Assembly (NCBI RefSeq): GCF_003234655.2
Contig: NZ_CP126271.1
Coordinates: forward strand, 1,116,001-1,180,000
Reading direction: 5' to 3'
DNA from: Curtobacterium sp. MCLR17_007
GTDB taxonomy: Bacteria > Actinomycetota > Actinomycetes > Actinomycetales > Microbacteriaceae
Length of the DNA: 64,000 bases
Position 1 is the stretch's first letter. Every line of letters starts with the position of its first letter. Of this stretch, positions 37,588 to 47,199 are shown one piece after another. The notes beneath the pieces were generated by a model that saw only the letters and a program-made list of their open reading frames with translations, ran no database searches and had not been told where the DNA came from. The position numbers and the translations under genes were made by a program.

Positions 37588-37896
37588 GTGGTTTACGCAG
37601 TAGTGCGCGCCGGCGGCCGTCAGGAGAAGGTCGAGGTCGGCACGATCATCACCATCGATCGCGCCAAGGCCGATGACCAGGGCAACATCGAGCTCGCGCC
37701 CGTGCTCCTCGTGGACGGTGACTCGATCACCTCCGCCGCGTCCGACCTGGCCAAAGTGACCGTCACCGCCGAGGTGCTCGGTGACCTCCGCGGCAAGAAG
37801 GTCATCATCCAGAAGTTCAAGAACAAGACCGGTTACAAGAAGCGCCAGGGCTTCCGCGCGGACCTCACGCGCGTCAAGGTCACGAAGATCGCGTAA
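37588..37896 (+). CDS. rplU: 50S ribosomal protein L21
   Basis: 102 residues from GTG 37588, with AAGGA 6 bp upstream. Contains the L21 pattern ([14 protein letters not shown] near the start and [21 protein letters not shown] near the end). It binds 23S rRNA and is first in the rplU-rpmA-obg cluster. Confidence 0.97.
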   Translation: MVYAVVRAGGRQEKVEVGTIITIDRAKADDQGNIELAPVLLVDGDSITSAASDLAKVTVTAEVLGDLRGKKVIIQKFKNKTGYKKRQGFRADLTRVKVTKIA

Positions 37897-37910
37897 GGCG
37901 GGAGACAGAC

Positions 37911-38162
37911 ATGGCACACAAGAAGGGTGCGAGTTCCACTCGCAACGGCCGCGACTCGAACGCACAGCGCCTCGGTGTGAAGCGCTTCGGCGGACAGGTC
38001 GTCAACGCCGGTGAGATCATCGTCCGCCAGCGCGGCACGCACTTCCACCCGGGCGCCAACGTCGGCCGCGGTGGCGACGACACGCTGTTCGCGCTGGCCG
38101 CCGGCTCGGTCGAGTTCGGGACCAAGGGTGGCCGCAAGGTCATCAACATCGTCAACGCGTAA
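37911..38162 (+). CDS. rpmA: 50S ribosomal protein L27
   Basis: 83 residues from ATG 37911. [19 protein letters not shown] is the standard N-terminus that reaches toward the peptidyl transferase centre, with no cleavable Firmicute-type extension. It follows rplU by 14 bp with GGGAG as ribosome-binding site. Confidence 0.97.
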   Translation: MAHKKGASSTRNGRDSNAQRLGVKRFGGQVVNAGEIIVRQRGTHFHPGANVGRGGDDTLFALAAGSVEFGTKGGRKVINIVNA

Positions 38163-38188
38163 GCGTTCCCGACGACGCAAGTTCTTGG

Positions 38189-38220
38189 AAGAGGGGCAGG
38201 CCGAGCGCCTGCCCCTCTTT
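38189..38220 (+). terminator. intrinsic terminator between rpmA and obg
   Basis: Arms AAGAGGGGCAGGC (38189-38201) and its complement (38207-38219) with loop CGAGC, followed by TTTCTC. It is one of the few terminators here with a T-rich tail. It would split ribosomal proteins from obg, perhaps with read-through. Confidence 0.85.
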
Positions 38221-38263
38221 CTCATTCCTGTACGGCCCCATTCCTACGAAAGTGTGACAACCG

Positions 38264-39787
38264 ATGGCGACGTTCGTCGACGACGTGGTCCTGCACCTCA
38301 GCGCGGGGAACGGCGGCAACGGCTGCGTGTCCGTCCGTCGCGAGAAGTTCAAGCCGCTGGCCGGCCCGGACGGTGGCAACGGCGGTGACGGTGGCGACAT
38401 CGTGCTCGTCGCCGACCCGCAGGTGACGACCCTGCTCGGGTACCACCGGTCTCCGCACCGGTCCAGCAAGAACGGCCAGCCCGGCATGGGGGACATGCGC
38501 AGCGGGATCTCCGGCGAGGTCCTCGAGCTGCCGGTCCCCGTCGGCACCGTCGTGTACGACGAGAACGGCGACCTGCTCGCCGACATGACCGAAGCCGGCA
38601 TGCGCGTCGTCGTCGCGCAGGGCGGTCAGGGCGGCCTCGGCAACGCCGCCCTCGCGACCACCAAGCGCAAGGCCCCCGGCTTCGCGTTGCTCGGCACCGA
38701 TGGCGAGGGCGGCGACGTCCGGCTCGAGCTGAAGACGATCGCCGACGTCGCACTGGTCGGGTTCCCGAGCGCCGGCAAGTCCTCGCTCATCGCCGCGGTC
38801 TCCGCCGCCAAGCCGAAGATCGCCGACTACCCCTTCACGACCCTGACGCCGAACCTGGGTGTCGTCGAGTCCGGCGAGGTCCGCTTCACCGTTGCCGACG
38901 TCCCCGGCCTGATCGAGGGCGCGTCCGAGGGCAAGGGCCTGGGGCTCGAGTTCCTGCGCCACGTCGAACGCTGCGAGGTGTTGCTGCACGTCATCGACTG
39001 CGCCACGCTCGACCCGGGCCGCGACCCGGTCAGCGACCTCGACGTCCTGCTCGCCGAGCTCGAGCGCTACCCGGTCCCCGAGGGGCAGGTCCCGCTGCTC
39101 GAGCGTCCGCAGCTCATCGCGCTCAACAAGGTCGACGTCCCGGACGCCGCCGAGCTCGCCGCGTTCGTCACCCCCGAGCTCGAGGCCCGCGGCTACCGCG
39201 TGTTCCCGATCTCGACCGCCTCGCACGCCGGGCTCCGCGAGCTCTCGTTCGCGCTCGCCGGCATCGTCGAAGCGGCCCGCGCGGCTGCCGCAGCCGAGCC
39301 GGTCCAGGAGCGCATCGTCATCCGTCCGAAGGCCGTCGACGCGAAGGGCGGGTTCACCGTCCGTGCCGAGGGCGGCGAGGAGCACCGCTTCTACCGGGTC
39401 CGTGGTTCCAAGCCCGAGCGCTGGGTGCAGCAGACGGACTTCGAGAACGAGGAGGCGATCGGCTACCTGGCCGACCGGCTCGCCAAGCTCGGCGTCGAGG
39501 ACGGCCTGTTCAAGGCCGGCGCCGTCGCCGGGTCCACGGTCGTCATCGGTGGCGACGGCGGCATGATCTTCGACTGGGAGCCCACACTCACGTCCACCGC
39601 CGAGCTCATCACGAGCGCGCGCGGAACCGACGCCCGTGTCGACATGAACATGCGGCCGACCCGCAACCAGCGCCGCGAGGAGTACTTCGAGCGCATGGAC
39701 GCCAAGGCCGCCGCGCGCGCCGAGCTCGAGTCCGAGCGCAAGTCCGGTCTGTGGGCCGACGACGACGCCGTCGAGGGCAAGGACTGA
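38264..39787 (+). CDS. obg: GTPase Obg (ribosome-associated)
   Basis: 507 residues from ATG 38264. The glycine-rich OBG fold fills residues 1-158. The G domain has G1 GFPSAGKSS (166-174), G2 Thr in YPFTTLTP, G3 DVPGL and G4 NKVD. A C-terminal OCT domain (roughly 315-400) and an extra 100-residue tail follow, as in actinobacterial forms. It takes part in late 50S assembly and stress signalling. proB starts 8 bp after its stop. Confidence 0.97.
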   Translation: MATFVDDVVLHLSAGNGGNGCVSVRREKFKPLAGPDGGNGGDGGDIVLVADPQVTTLLGYHRSPHRSSKNGQPGMGDMRSGISGEVLELPVPVGTVVYDENGDLLADMTEAGMRVVVAQGGQGGLGNAALATTKRKAPGFALLGTDGEGGDVRLELKTIADVALVGFPSAGKSSLIAAVSAAKPKIADYPFTTLTPNLGVVESGEVRFTVADVPGLIEGASEGKGLGLEFLRHVERCEVLLHVIDCATLDPGRDPVSDLDVLLAELERYPVPEGQVPLLERPQLIALNKVDVPDAAELAAFVTPELEARGYRVFPISTASHAGLRELSFALAGIVEAARAAAAAEPVQERIVIRPKAVDAKGGFTVRAEGGEEHRFYRVRGSKPERWVQQTDFENEEAIGYLADRLAKLGVEDGLFKAGAVAGSTVVIGGDGGMIFDWEPTLTSTAELITSARGTDARVDMNMRPTRNQRREEYFERMDAKAAARAELESERKSGLWADDDAVEGKD

Positions 39788-39794
39788 CCCCGGC

Positions 39795-40607
39795 ATGACC
39801 GACACGACCGGCCAGCCCGCACTCGGGGCCGTCCGTCAGCGCGCGGACGTCCCACGTGCCCGGCGCATCGTGGTCAAGGTCGGGTCCTCGTCGGTCAGCG
39901 GCGAGGCAACCGCGCAGATCGGCCCGCTGGTCGATGCGCTGGCCGCCGCCCACGGCCGGGGGACCGAGGTCGTCCTGGTCTCCTCCGGCGCGATCGCCAC
40001 CGGGTTCCCGTTCCTCGGGCTCGCGGGCAAGCCGGACGACCTCGCCACGCAGCAGGCGGCAGCTGCCACCGGGCAGAACGTCCTGATGTTCCGGTACCAG
40101 CAGCAGCTCGACCGGCACGCGCTCATCGCCGCCCAGGTCCTGCTCACCGCCGGCGACCTGCAGAACCCGACACACCGCGTGAACGCGCAGCGGGCGATGG
40201 ACCGGTTGCTCGCCCTGCGGGTGCTGCCGATCGTCAACGAGAACGACACCGTGGCGACGCACGAGATCCGGTTCGGCGACAACGACCGACTCGCCGCCCT
40301 GGTCGCACGGTTGCTCGGTGCCGATGCCCTCGTGCTGCTGTCGGACGTCGAGTCGCTCTACACGCGTCCTCCCGAGCAGCCGGGTGCCGAGCGCATCGAC
40401 GAGGTCCCGTTCGGGGACGAGCTCGCCGGGGTGACGTTCGGCTCGATCGGCGCGGCCGGGGTCGGCACCGGGGGAGCGGGCACCAAGGTCGCCGCTGCCC
40501 GACTCGCCGCCGAGGCCGGCACGTCCGTGCTCGTGACCGCCACGGCGCTGGTGGCACAGGCACTGGACGGCGACCACGTCGGGACCTGGTTCCACGCCGC
40601 GCCCTAG
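39795..40607 (+). CDS. proB: glutamate 5-kinase
   Basis: 270 residues from ATG 39795. The amino-acid kinase core is complete (VVKVGSSSVSG, VSSGAIATG, VNENDTVATHEIRFGDNDRLAALVA). There is no C-terminal PUA domain, so it is shorter than the 360-residue Escherichia enzyme but like other short actinobacterial forms. It makes glutamyl-5-phosphate for proline and hands it to ProA, encoded 9 bp downstream. Confidence 0.96.
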   Translation: MTDTTGQPALGAVRQRADVPRARRIVVKVGSSSVSGEATAQIGPLVDALAAAHGRGTEVVLVSSGAIATGFPFLGLAGKPDDLATQQAAAATGQNVLMFRYQQQLDRHALIAAQVLLTAGDLQNPTHRVNAQRAMDRLLALRVLPIVNENDTVATHEIRFGDNDRLAALVARLLGADALVLLSDVESLYTRPPEQPGAERIDEVPFGDELAGVTFGSIGAAGVGTGGAGTKVAAARLAAEAGTSVLVTATALVAQALDGDHVGTWFHAAP

Positions 40608-40616
40608 ACTCCTGTC

Positions 40617-41912
40617 ATGTCCAGCCCTGTCACGTCGCTGCCCGCACGCGTGCCCACCGGAGCCGTGCCGAGCCTCCAGGACCGGCTCGTCGCTGCCCGC
40701 GCCGCGGCGCAGGTGCTGGCCACCTCGACCACGGCGGTCAAGGACGCGGCGCTCCGTGCGATCGCCGCGTCGCTCCGGGCGGGCGCGGACGACGTCGTGT
40801 TCGCGAACCACGCCGACCTGGTCGCGGGTGAGGACGCCGGGCTGTCGTCCGGGCTGCTCGACCGGCTCCGGCTCGACCCCGAGCGCATCGAGTCCCTCGC
40901 TGCCGCAGTCGAGCAGGTCGTCGGTCTGACGGACCCCGTCGGGCAGTCGGTCCGGGGGTCGGTCCTGCCGAACGGGCTGCAGCTCTCGCAGGTCCGGGTC
41001 CCGTTCGGGGTCGTCGGGGCGATCTACGAGGCGCGGCCGAACGTCACCGTCGACATCGCGAGCCTGGCGCTCAAGAGCGGCAACGCGGTGGTGCTGCGGG
41101 GCGGGTCCGCTGCCGAGCGCACGAACGCCGTCCTGGTCGCCCGCATCCAGGACGCCGTCGCGTCGGTGGGACTGCCGCGGGAGCTGGTCCAGACCATCGA
41201 CCCGTTCGGTCGTGCCGGTGCAACCGAGCTCATGCGTGCGCGAGGCCTGGTCGACGTCCTCATCCCGCGTGGCAGCGCATCGCTGATCCAGACGGTCGTC
41301 ACCGAGTCGCGGGTCCCCGTGATCGAGACCGGGGCCGGGGTCGTGCACGTGTTCCTCGACGCGTCGGCGCCGCTCGACCGGTCCGTCGACATCGTCCTCA
41401 ACAGCAAGGTGCAGCGGCCGAGCGTGTGCAACGCGCTCGAGACCCTGCTGGTGCACCGCGACGCGGCCGAGCGGCTGCTCCCGACCCTCGCCGCACGGCT
41501 GCGCGCTGCCGGGGTCACCCTGCGCGGCGACGACGAGACCCGGGCCGTCGTCCCCGGTGTGCTCCGCGCGACCGAGGCAGACTGGGCGACCGAGTCGATG
41601 GACCTCGACCTGTCGATCCGGGTGGTCGCCGACGTCGACCAGGCCATGGCGCACATCGCCGAGTACTCCACGCACCACACCGAGTCGATCGTGACGAACG
41701 ACGTCGACACGTCCGAGCGGTTCCTCGCCGCGGTGGACTCCGCCGTGGTGATGGTGAACGCCTCGACGCGGTTCACCGACGGCGGCGAGTTCGGCTTCGG
41801 CACCGAGGTCGGGATCTCCACGCAGAAGCTGCACGCGCGTGGCCCGATGGGGCTGCCGGAACTCACGAGCACGAAGTGGGTCGTGCGCGGACAGGGTCAG
41901 ATCCGCGGCTAG
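40617..41912 (+). CDS. proA: glutamate-5-semialdehyde dehydrogenase
   Basis: 431 residues from ATG 40617. The catalytic Cys271 is in [10 protein letters not shown], and the NADPH-binding and substrate segments ([28 protein letters not shown]) are standard. It reduces glutamyl-5-phosphate to the semialdehyde that cyclises toward proline. Gene order obg-proB-proA is common in actinobacteria. Confidence 0.97.
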   Translation: MSSPVTSLPARVPTGAVPSLQDRLVAARAAAQVLATSTTAVKDAALRAIAASLRAGADDVVFANHADLVAGEDAGLSSGLLDRLRLDPERIESLAAAVEQVVGLTDPVGQSVRGSVLPNGLQLSQVRVPFGVVGAIYEARPNVTVDIASLALKSGNAVVLRGGSAAERTNAVLVARIQDAVASVGLPRELVQTIDPFGRAGATELMRARGLVDVLIPRGSASLIQTVVTESRVPVIETGAGVVHVFLDASAPLDRSVDIVLNSKVQRPSVCNALETLLVHRDAAERLLPTLAARLRAAGVTLRGDDETRAVVPGVLRATEADWATESMDLDLSIRVVADVDQAMAHIAEYSTHHTESIVTNDVDTSERFLAAVDSAVVMVNASTRFTDGGEFGFGTEVGISTQKLHARGPMGLPELTSTKWVVRGQGQIRG

Positions 41913-41953
41913 ACTGACCTGCAGCCTTCCTCGACCGATCGGAGCACCGCACC

Positions 41954-42154
41954 ATGACCGTCCTCGCACAAGCAGCCGAGCACGCCTCGTCGGTGCCCGC
42001 GTTCATCTTCCCGGTCGTGGCTGCAGCGTTCTTCGCGTTCCTCGGCTTCGTGACCTGGTCCTTCCGCGACGTGGCCTACCGCCACTCCAACAAGTTCGAA
42101 GCGACCCGCACCCACGAGACCGGTGTGGACGAGTTCGGCCACACCAAGATCTGA
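41954..42154 (+). CDS. small single-TM protein between proA and nadD
   Basis: 66 residues from ATG 41954. One membrane helix ([22 protein letters not shown]) is followed by a charged cytoplasmic tail ([24 protein letters not shown]). No family recognised. The spacing (12 bp before nadD, 41 bp after proA) and good codon pattern indicate a genuine operon member. Confidence 0.75.
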   Translation: MTVLAQAAEHASSVPAFIFPVVAAAFFAFLGFVTWSFRDVAYRHSNKFEATRTHETGVDEFGHTKI

Positions 42155-42165
42155 CGCGCCGCTCG

Positions 42166-42765
42166 ATGCTCGAGAGCTCGGGACGGCCCCGCATCGGTGT
42201 GATGGGCGGCACGTTCGACCCCATCCACCACGGTCACCTCGTGGCGGCGTCCGAAGTCGCCAAGTCGTTCGACCTCGACGAAGTGGTGTTCGTCCCCACC
42301 GGACAGCCCTACATGAAGTCGGGCGTCACGGACGCTGAACACCGCTACCTGATGACGGTCATCGCGACCGCGTCCAACCCCATGTTCACGGTCAGCCGCG
42401 TCGACATCGACCGTCCGGGTCCGACCTACACGGTGGACACGTTGCAGGACCTGCACGAACAGCGTCCTGACGCTCAGCTCGTCTTCATCTCGGGCGCAGA
42501 CGCTGTCCAGCAGATCGTCGACTGGAAGGACCATGATGGGCTCTGGGACCTCGCGCACTTCGTCGCGGTCACGCGTCCGGGGCACAACCTGAGCATCACC
42601 GGACTCCCCGAGCGCGACGTAAGCTTGCTCGAAGTCCCGGCGCTGGCCATCTCGTCGACCGATTGTCGCGAACGGGTGCGACGCGGGAACCCCGTGTGGT
42701 ACTTGGTCCCGGACGGCGTCGTCCAGTACATCACCAAGCACCATCTGTATCGGAGCGTTGCATGA
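42166..42765 (+). CDS. nadD: nicotinate-nucleotide adenylyltransferase
   Basis: 199 residues from ATG 42166; no clear ribosome-binding site, so it may be coupled to the 66-residue gene ending 11 bp upstream. The nucleotidyltransferase motif [11 protein letters not shown] spans 14-24, and the second motif [10 protein letters not shown] (usually ISSTxxR) lies near the end. It converts NaMN to deamido-NAD. Its TGA overlaps the next ATG. Confidence 0.95.
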   Translation: MLESSGRPRIGVMGGTFDPIHHGHLVAASEVAKSFDLDEVVFVPTGQPYMKSGVTDAEHRYLMTVIATASNPMFTVSRVDIDRPGPTYTVDTLQDLHEQRPDAQLVFISGADAVQQIVDWKDHDGLWDLAHFVAVTRPGHNLSITGLPERDVSLLEVPALAISSTDCRERVRRGNPVWYLVPDGVVQYITKHHLYRSVA

Positions 42766-44222
42766 GTCCGTCCGACGCGCAGCCGCCGTCCGACGCGCAG
42801 CCGCCACTGTCGCGGCGCCAGGCGCGCGAGCGTGAGCGCGCCGCCTCGGCAGGCGCACAGCCCGCGACCCCACCCCCGACCGTCGCAGCACCGGCCACCG
42901 GTTCGTCCGACAGCGGCCGCCGCCGACCGGGGTCCCACGTGGCGCCCGTGGGTGCGGCCCCGTCCCAGACGTCCGGCCGACCCGAGTCCGCCCCGGGTGC
43001 GGTGGCCATCGCACCCGTCCCGCAGGGCGTGCCCGACCTGCCGCCCGCCTCGGCGACCGAGATCGTCCCCGGCACCGGCGGGCTCACCCGTCGGCAGATC
43101 CGGTTGATGCGCGAGGCCGAGGGCCAGGCGGTCCGTCCGGTCCCGCTCCAGAACCCCACCCCGCAGTCGTCGGACCGCACCGTGCAGGACGTCCTGGGCA
43201 CCGTCGCGTCCCTGCACGACGACGATGGCGCCACCACGCCGCCCACGGCACCGTCCGGCTTCGCCGGCAACCGCGCGCCGGCCGTCCCGGTCCCCGACGC
43301 GTCGACACCGATGAACCCGCCGACGCCGCCCGAGCCGGAGCCGGAATCGGACCCCGTCGTGGCTCCGTCGGACTGGCAGGAACCGGCGGCCGAGGTCACC
43401 GAGCTCGACCCGGCTGCCGTCGAGCAGGCCACGTCGGCCGACGGGTCGCCCGACGCGATCGAACCGCTCGAGACCGCGGCCGCGCACGCCGAGGAACCCC
43501 GCCGGCACCGGTCCACCTGGGCGCCGCAGTCCGACGACGACACGCAGCCGTCACCCGCACCCGACACGTCCGACGACAGCGGCCTTGCCCCCGCGGCTGC
43601 GACTCCCGGCGTGTTCCCCCTGGTGCTCGACGGTGACGTCGACGACAGCGACGACGACACCAACGAGGTCCCGGTCCAGGCCGAGGCGCCCGGAGTCGCC
43701 TTCCGTCGTCCAGCCGAGCCGAAGCCGCTGACCACCGCGTTCGAGCCGCCCGTCGGACACTGGTCCACCCAGGCGCACGACTCGAACGACACCGAGGTCC
43801 ACGACGAGGAGACCGGTACCCGTCGCGTCGCCGAGACCCGGACGAACGCGATCATCCTGCCGAACTCCGCCCTCGCCGACCCGACCGGTGCGCTCAACGC
43901 GACCGGCGAGGTCATCCTGACCGGCTCGATCGACCTGCCGGCGTCGCTGTCCTCGACCGGGTCGCACCGGCCGATCGACGGCGCCGAGGTCGACCGTCTG
44001 CTCGAGCAGCACGACGAGCAGCCCGAGACGGACGCCAGCCCGGTGCGGGCGAGCCGCGCGGTGTCGAGCCACACGTCGACGCGGCAGGTGGTGCTCGCTG
44101 CGGCAAAGCCCAAGGAGTCCCGCGCGCCGATGATCCTGTTCATCACCGTCGGGGGCATCTGCGTCGCGGCAGCCGCCGTCATCGTGGTCGCGCTCGTGTC
44201 GACGAACTTCTTCGGGTCCTGA
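42762..44222 (+). CDS. large disordered protein with C-terminal membrane anchor
   Basis: 486 residues from ATG 42762, overlapping nadD by ATGA. Residues 1-455 are Pro/Ala/Asp/Thr-rich and probably disordered. Exceptions are a conserved-looking [15 protein letters not shown] near 107-121, echoing an earlier [13 protein letters not shown], and [32 protein letters not shown] near 365-396. A membrane helix ([23 protein letters not shown]) ends the protein, leaving only STNFFGS outside. It is a tail-anchored cytoplasmic protein of unknown function in the nadD-rsfS interval. Confidence 0.8.
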   Translation: MSPSDAQPPSDAQPPLSRRQARERERAASAGAQPATPPPTVAAPATGSSDSGRRRPGSHVAPVGAAPSQTSGRPESAPGAVAIAPVPQGVPDLPPASATEIVPGTGGLTRRQIRLMREAEGQAVRPVPLQNPTPQSSDRTVQDVLGTVASLHDDDGATTPPTAPSGFAGNRAPAVPVPDASTPMNPPTPPEPEPESDPVVAPSDWQEPAAEVTELDPAAVEQATSADGSPDAIEPLETAAAHAEEPRRHRSTWAPQSDDDTQPSPAPDTSDDSGLAPAAATPGVFPLVLDGDVDDSDDDTNEVPVQAEAPGVAFRRPAEPKPLTTAFEPPVGHWSTQAHDSNDTEVHDEETGTRRVAETRTNAIILPNSALADPTGALNATGEVILTGSIDLPASLSSTGSHRPIDGAEVDRLLEQHDEQPETDASPVRASRAVSSHTSTRQVVLAAAKPKESRAPMILFITVGGICVAAAAVIVVALVSTNFFGS

Positions 44223-44327
44223 CCGGTCCGTCCGGTCACCCCTGAGCCCTCCCTCGCCGCCGTCGGTGGCGTGGCCTATGATCGTGTCGCGTCCGGCAGA
44301 GTGCTGGACGACAACCGGAAGGACTCC

Positions 44328-44717
44328 GTGACCGCCTCCTCTCGCGCACTGGAACTCACGCAGGTCGCCGCTCGCGCGGCTGACGCCAAGCAGGCCGAAG
44401 ACCTCGTCGCACTCGACGTGACGGGCCCCCTGCAGCTCACTGACGTGTTCCTGCTGGCCACCGGGCGCAACGAGCGCAACGTGATGGCCATCGCCGATGA
44501 GGTCGAGGACCGGATGCTCCAGGCGGGTGCGAAGACGCTCCGTCGCGAAGGCCGCAGCGAAGGTCGGTGGGTCCTCATCGACTTCGGCGACGTCGTCGTG
44601 CACGTCTTCCACGAGGAAGACCGGCAGTACTACTCGCTCGAGCGGCTCTGGTCGGACTGCCCGACGATCTCGCTCGAGATCGGTGCCGACGCAGCGACCG
44701 CCGAGCACTCCGCGTAG
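44328..44717 (+). CDS. rsfS: ribosomal silencing factor RsfS
   Basis: 129 residues from GTG 44328 with GGAAGGA 5 bp upstream. The RsfS/DUF143 pattern is clear (DVTGPLQLTDVFLLATGRNERNV split; then EGRWVLIDFGDVVVHVF and REYYSLE-like RQYYSLERLW). It binds L14 and blocks subunit joining in starvation. Its place after nadD is the classic arrangement. Confidence 0.95.
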   Translation: MTASSRALELTQVAARAADAKQAEDLVALDVTGPLQLTDVFLLATGRNERNVMAIADEVEDRMLQAGAKTLRREGRSEGRWVLIDFGDVVVHVFHEEDRQYYSLERLWSDCPTISLEIGADAATAEHSA

Positions 44718-44843
44718 CGAGCCCCCGACGCGCCCGGGGGACGGCATCGATTTCCTCCCCGGGGTCGACGATGGTGTACGCTGCACTGGTGCCTCTGGGA
44801 GACCAGGGGAACGAAAGTGCCGGACACGGGAAAGTGTCCGCAT

Positions 44844-44916
44844 GGGTCTGTGGCGCAGCTGGTAGCGCACCTGCATGGCATGCAGGGGGTCAGGGGTTCG
44901 AGTCCCCTCAGATCCA
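44844..44916 (+). tRNA. tRNA-Ala (anticodon GGC)
   Basis: 73-nt cloverleaf. Acceptor GGGTCTG/CAGATCC has one G-T pair, the D arm is GCGC/GCGC, and the anticodon stem CCTGC/GCAGG has loop ATGGCAT (anticodon GGC). The T loop is TTCGAGT. Discriminator A; the following bases are CCC, so CCA is not encoded. A 7-bp hairpin (CGGACAC/GTGTCCG, 44821-44840) lies directly before it and may be a precursor feature. Confidence 0.95.
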
Positions 44917-44940
44917 CCCAAACAACATAGCTCGACCCAG

Positions 44941-44977
44941 ACGAAGCCCCGCTGATCACCGGTCAGTGGGGCTTCGT
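44941..44977. terminator. terminator for tRNA-Ala overlapping the glycosyltransferase 3' end
   Basis: ACGAAGCCCC (44941-44950) and GGGGCTTCGT (44968-44977) enclose an inner CTGA/TCAG pair. The stop codon of the convergent glycosyltransferase lies inside the loop region, so the hairpin serves both directions and forms part of that gene. Confidence 0.75.
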
Positions 44978-46191
44978 CGTTCTCCGCCTCGACGGTCATC
45001 GACCACACGGTCGTAGACCTCGACGATCGCCCGGGTCTGCTGCTCCACCCGGCTGCGCGCCGCGACCATCGCGCGACTGGCCGTCGTGACCAGGGCCGGG
45101 TCCGCACGCAGGCGGCGGATCGTGGACACCAGACCGTCGGCGTCGGGCGTCGGTGGGCAGAAGCCACCGTGCTCCGGCACCACCTCGGCGAGGTCCGGGT
45201 CGGTGTGCACGACGGGCAGTCCGGACGCGATCGCCTCGAGCATCACCATCGGCTGGTTGTCGAAGCCTGACGAACTCGAGACCAGCAGGTGGGCGTCGTG
45301 CATCGCGTGGAGGACCTGTCGGTGCGACACCGCCCCGTGCAGGACGACCGGCGTGTCCCGAGCGGCTCGGCGCACCGCCGACCGAGCGACCCCGTCGCCG
45401 TACACGTGGACCTCCACGCCGTCGGGGAACCGGTGCGCGGCGTCGACGAGCACCTCCGGACGCTTCTCCGGGGACAGCCGCCCCACCCACACGATGCGCA
45501 AGGGATCGCCCGCGTGCAGCAGGCGCACGTGACCGGGGCCGACAGCCGCGAGCACGGACGGCTCGAGCCCGTTGGACACCACCGACACCGGGGTGCGTAC
45601 GCCGCGGTCGACGAGTCGCCGGGCGAAGTGCGCGGACGGCACGACGACGTGGTCGCTCGCCCGGGACTGCGCGAGCATCACCCGCCACATCCGCCGGGCA
45701 GCCCGGGTCGCGGTGTCCGCGGAGTCGGCCGCCACCGTGATGCCGGCGTGGCTCACCTGACCACCGTGCAGGCGTGCGAGCAGCGCGGTCGTCACGCCGG
45801 GGAGCGGCAGCACGTGCTGCGTGTACACGTCGATGCGACCGTGCATGGTGTGCACCACCGGCAGACCCAGGTCATCGGCCGCGCGGACGCCGCCGAGCGC
45901 GGCGAACATCTCGGAGTGGGTGTGCACGACGTCGATCCCACGCGCGGCGAACTCGCGCCGGAGCACGGACCGCACCCGGGCCGGTGTCCAGGCGAACGGG
46001 TAGCCGTCGGGGCGGAACACCGGGGACACCGGGAGGCCGACCACCCCCGGGTCGGTGGACGTGGTCGCGAGGGGACAGAACACCGTGACGTCGTGGCCCG
46101 CGCTCCGGAGGCTCTCGGCGAGCGCCCGGACGGCGGTCTGCACGCCGCCGAGCGTCGGCAGGTAGTAGTCGGTGACCAGGGCGATCCGCAC
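44956..46191 (-). CDS. GT4-family glycosyltransferase
   Basis: 411 residues from GTG 46191. The N-terminal Rossmann domain has MRIALVTDYYLPTLGGVQT and VVHTHSEMFAALGG. The C-terminal domain has VWVGRLSPEKRPEVLVDAA and the nucleotide-sugar site FDNQPMVMLEAIASGLPVV, in which the first Glu of the usual EX7E motif is not in its normal place. Such enzymes glycosylate lipids or sugars at the membrane (mannosyl or glucosyl transfer); acceptor unknown. It is divergent from the reductase/MBL/KAS III unit, with only 39 bp between the starts. Confidence 0.88.
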   Translation of the reverse strand: MRIALVTDYYLPTLGGVQTAVRALAESLRSAGHDVTVFCPLATTSTDPGVVGLPVSPVFRPDGYPFAWTPARVRSVLRREFAARGIDVVHTHSEMFAALGGVRAADDLGLPVVHTMHGRIDVYTQHVLPLPGVTTALLARLHGGQVSHAGITVAADSADTATRAARRMWRVMLAQSRASDHVVVPSAHFARRLVDRGVRTPVSVVSNGLEPSVLAAVGPGHVRLLHAGDPLRIVWVGRLSPEKRPEVLVDAAHRFPDGVEVHVYGDGVARSAVRRAARDTPVVLHGAVSHRQVLHAMHDAHLLVSSSSGFDNQPMVMLEAIASGLPVVHTDPDLAEVVPEHGGFCPPTPDADGLVSTIRRLRADPALVTTASRAMVAARSRVEQQTRAIVEVYDRVVDDRRGGERRSPTDR

Positions 46192-46197
46192 GACCGG

Positions 46198-46223
46198 AGC
46201 CTAGGGGACCCGCCCCCTAGGAT
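46198..46223. promoter_or_regulatory. back-to-back leaderless promoters in a shared palindrome
   Basis: CCTAGGGG (46200-46207) and CCCCTAGG (46214-46221) form an 8-bp inverted repeat with a 6-bp spacer. Each half provides a -10-like hexamer. TAGGAT (46218-46223) lies 7 bp before ATG 46231, and on the other strand TAGGCT (46203-46198) lies 6 bp before GTG 46191. Both mRNAs would then begin at or next to the start codon. Confidence 0.55.
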
Positions 46224-46230
46224 CGTCGGC

Positions 46231-47199
46231 ATGGGGGAGCGGGTACTCGTCACGGGCGCGAGCGGGTTCCTCGGCGGGTACGTCGTCCGGGACCTCCGCG
46301 CACACGGGTACGTCGTCGTCGCCGCCGGCCGCCGTGCCGAGGCGCTCCCGGACGGGCCGACCTTCGTGGGGGACCTGGACGATCTGGGACGCGCTGGCGC
46401 GCCCGACACCGGACCCGTCGACGTGGTGGTGCACTGTGCCGCGCTGTCCTCGCCCTGGGGCCGGTGGGCGGAGTTCGAGCACGCGAACGTCACCGGGACG
46501 GCACGGGTGCTGGGGTACGCACGCCGTGTCGGAGCACGTCGGCTCGTGCACATCTCGTCCCCGGGGATCTACGCCGCCCCGCGCGACCGGCTGGCGATCC
46601 GCGAGGACCAGGTGGACCCGAGCCGCCCGATGAACCACTACATCCGGTCGAAGCTGCACGCCGAGGCCCTCGTCCGCGCAGCGACGGGCCCGGAGACCGT
46701 CGTGCTGCGCCCGCGCGGGATCATCGGCGTCGGGGACCCGGCGCTCGTCCCGCGGTTGCTGCGGGTGCACGAGCGCGTCGGGGTCCCGCTCCTGCACGGC
46801 GGTCGGGGGCTCGTCGACCTGACGGCGGTCGAGAACGTGGCGCTCGCCGTCCGGTTGGCGGTCGAGGTGCCCGAGGCGCAGGGTCGCGCGTTCAACGTCA
46901 CGAACGGCGACCCGCGGCCGTTCGTCGAGCTGCTCGACCAGCTGTTGACCGGTCTCGGCCTGCCGCTGCGGCATCGTCCGCTGCCCGCCGGTGCCGTGTA
47001 CGGGATCGCGGCCGCGCTCGAGGCCGTCTGCGGTGTGCTCCCCGGCCGCCCCGAGCCGCCCGTCACGCGGTACACCGTGTCCACGATCACCCACTCGCAG
47101 ACGCTCGACATCAGCCGTGCCCGTGACGTGCTCGGGTACGCGCCGGCCGTCACGCTCGACGCGAGCCTGGCCAGCTACGCGGAGCACCGACGTGGGTAG
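46231..47199 (+). CDS. NAD(P)-dependent epimerase/reductase, 3beta-HSD/OleD-like
   Basis: 322 residues from ATG 46231. The Rossmann motif TGASGFLGG is at 8-16, VVVHCAALSSPWG at 67-77, and the catalytic Tyr137/Lys141 pair is in HYIRSK, with Ser109-110 before it. LRPRGIIGVGDPALVPRLL and the later VDLTAVENVALA pattern resemble 3beta-hydroxysteroid dehydrogenase and OleD-type 2-alkyl-3-ketoacid reductases more than sugar epimerases. It overlaps the MBL gene by 8 bp. The ketoacyl synthase two genes on supports a role on a beta-keto acid (inference). Confidence 0.82.
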   Translation: MGERVLVTGASGFLGGYVVRDLRAHGYVVVAAGRRAEALPDGPTFVGDLDDLGRAGAPDTGPVDVVVHCAALSSPWGRWAEFEHANVTGTARVLGYARRVGARRLVHISSPGIYAAPRDRLAIREDQVDPSRPMNHYIRSKLHAEALVRAATGPETVVLRPRGIIGVGDPALVPRLLRVHERVGVPLLHGGRGLVDLTAVENVALAVRLAVEVPEAQGRAFNVTNGDPRPFVELLDQLLTGLGLPLRHRPLPAGAVYGIAAALEAVCGVLPGRPEPPVTRYTVSTITHSQTLDISRARDVLGYAPAVTLDASLASYAEHRRG

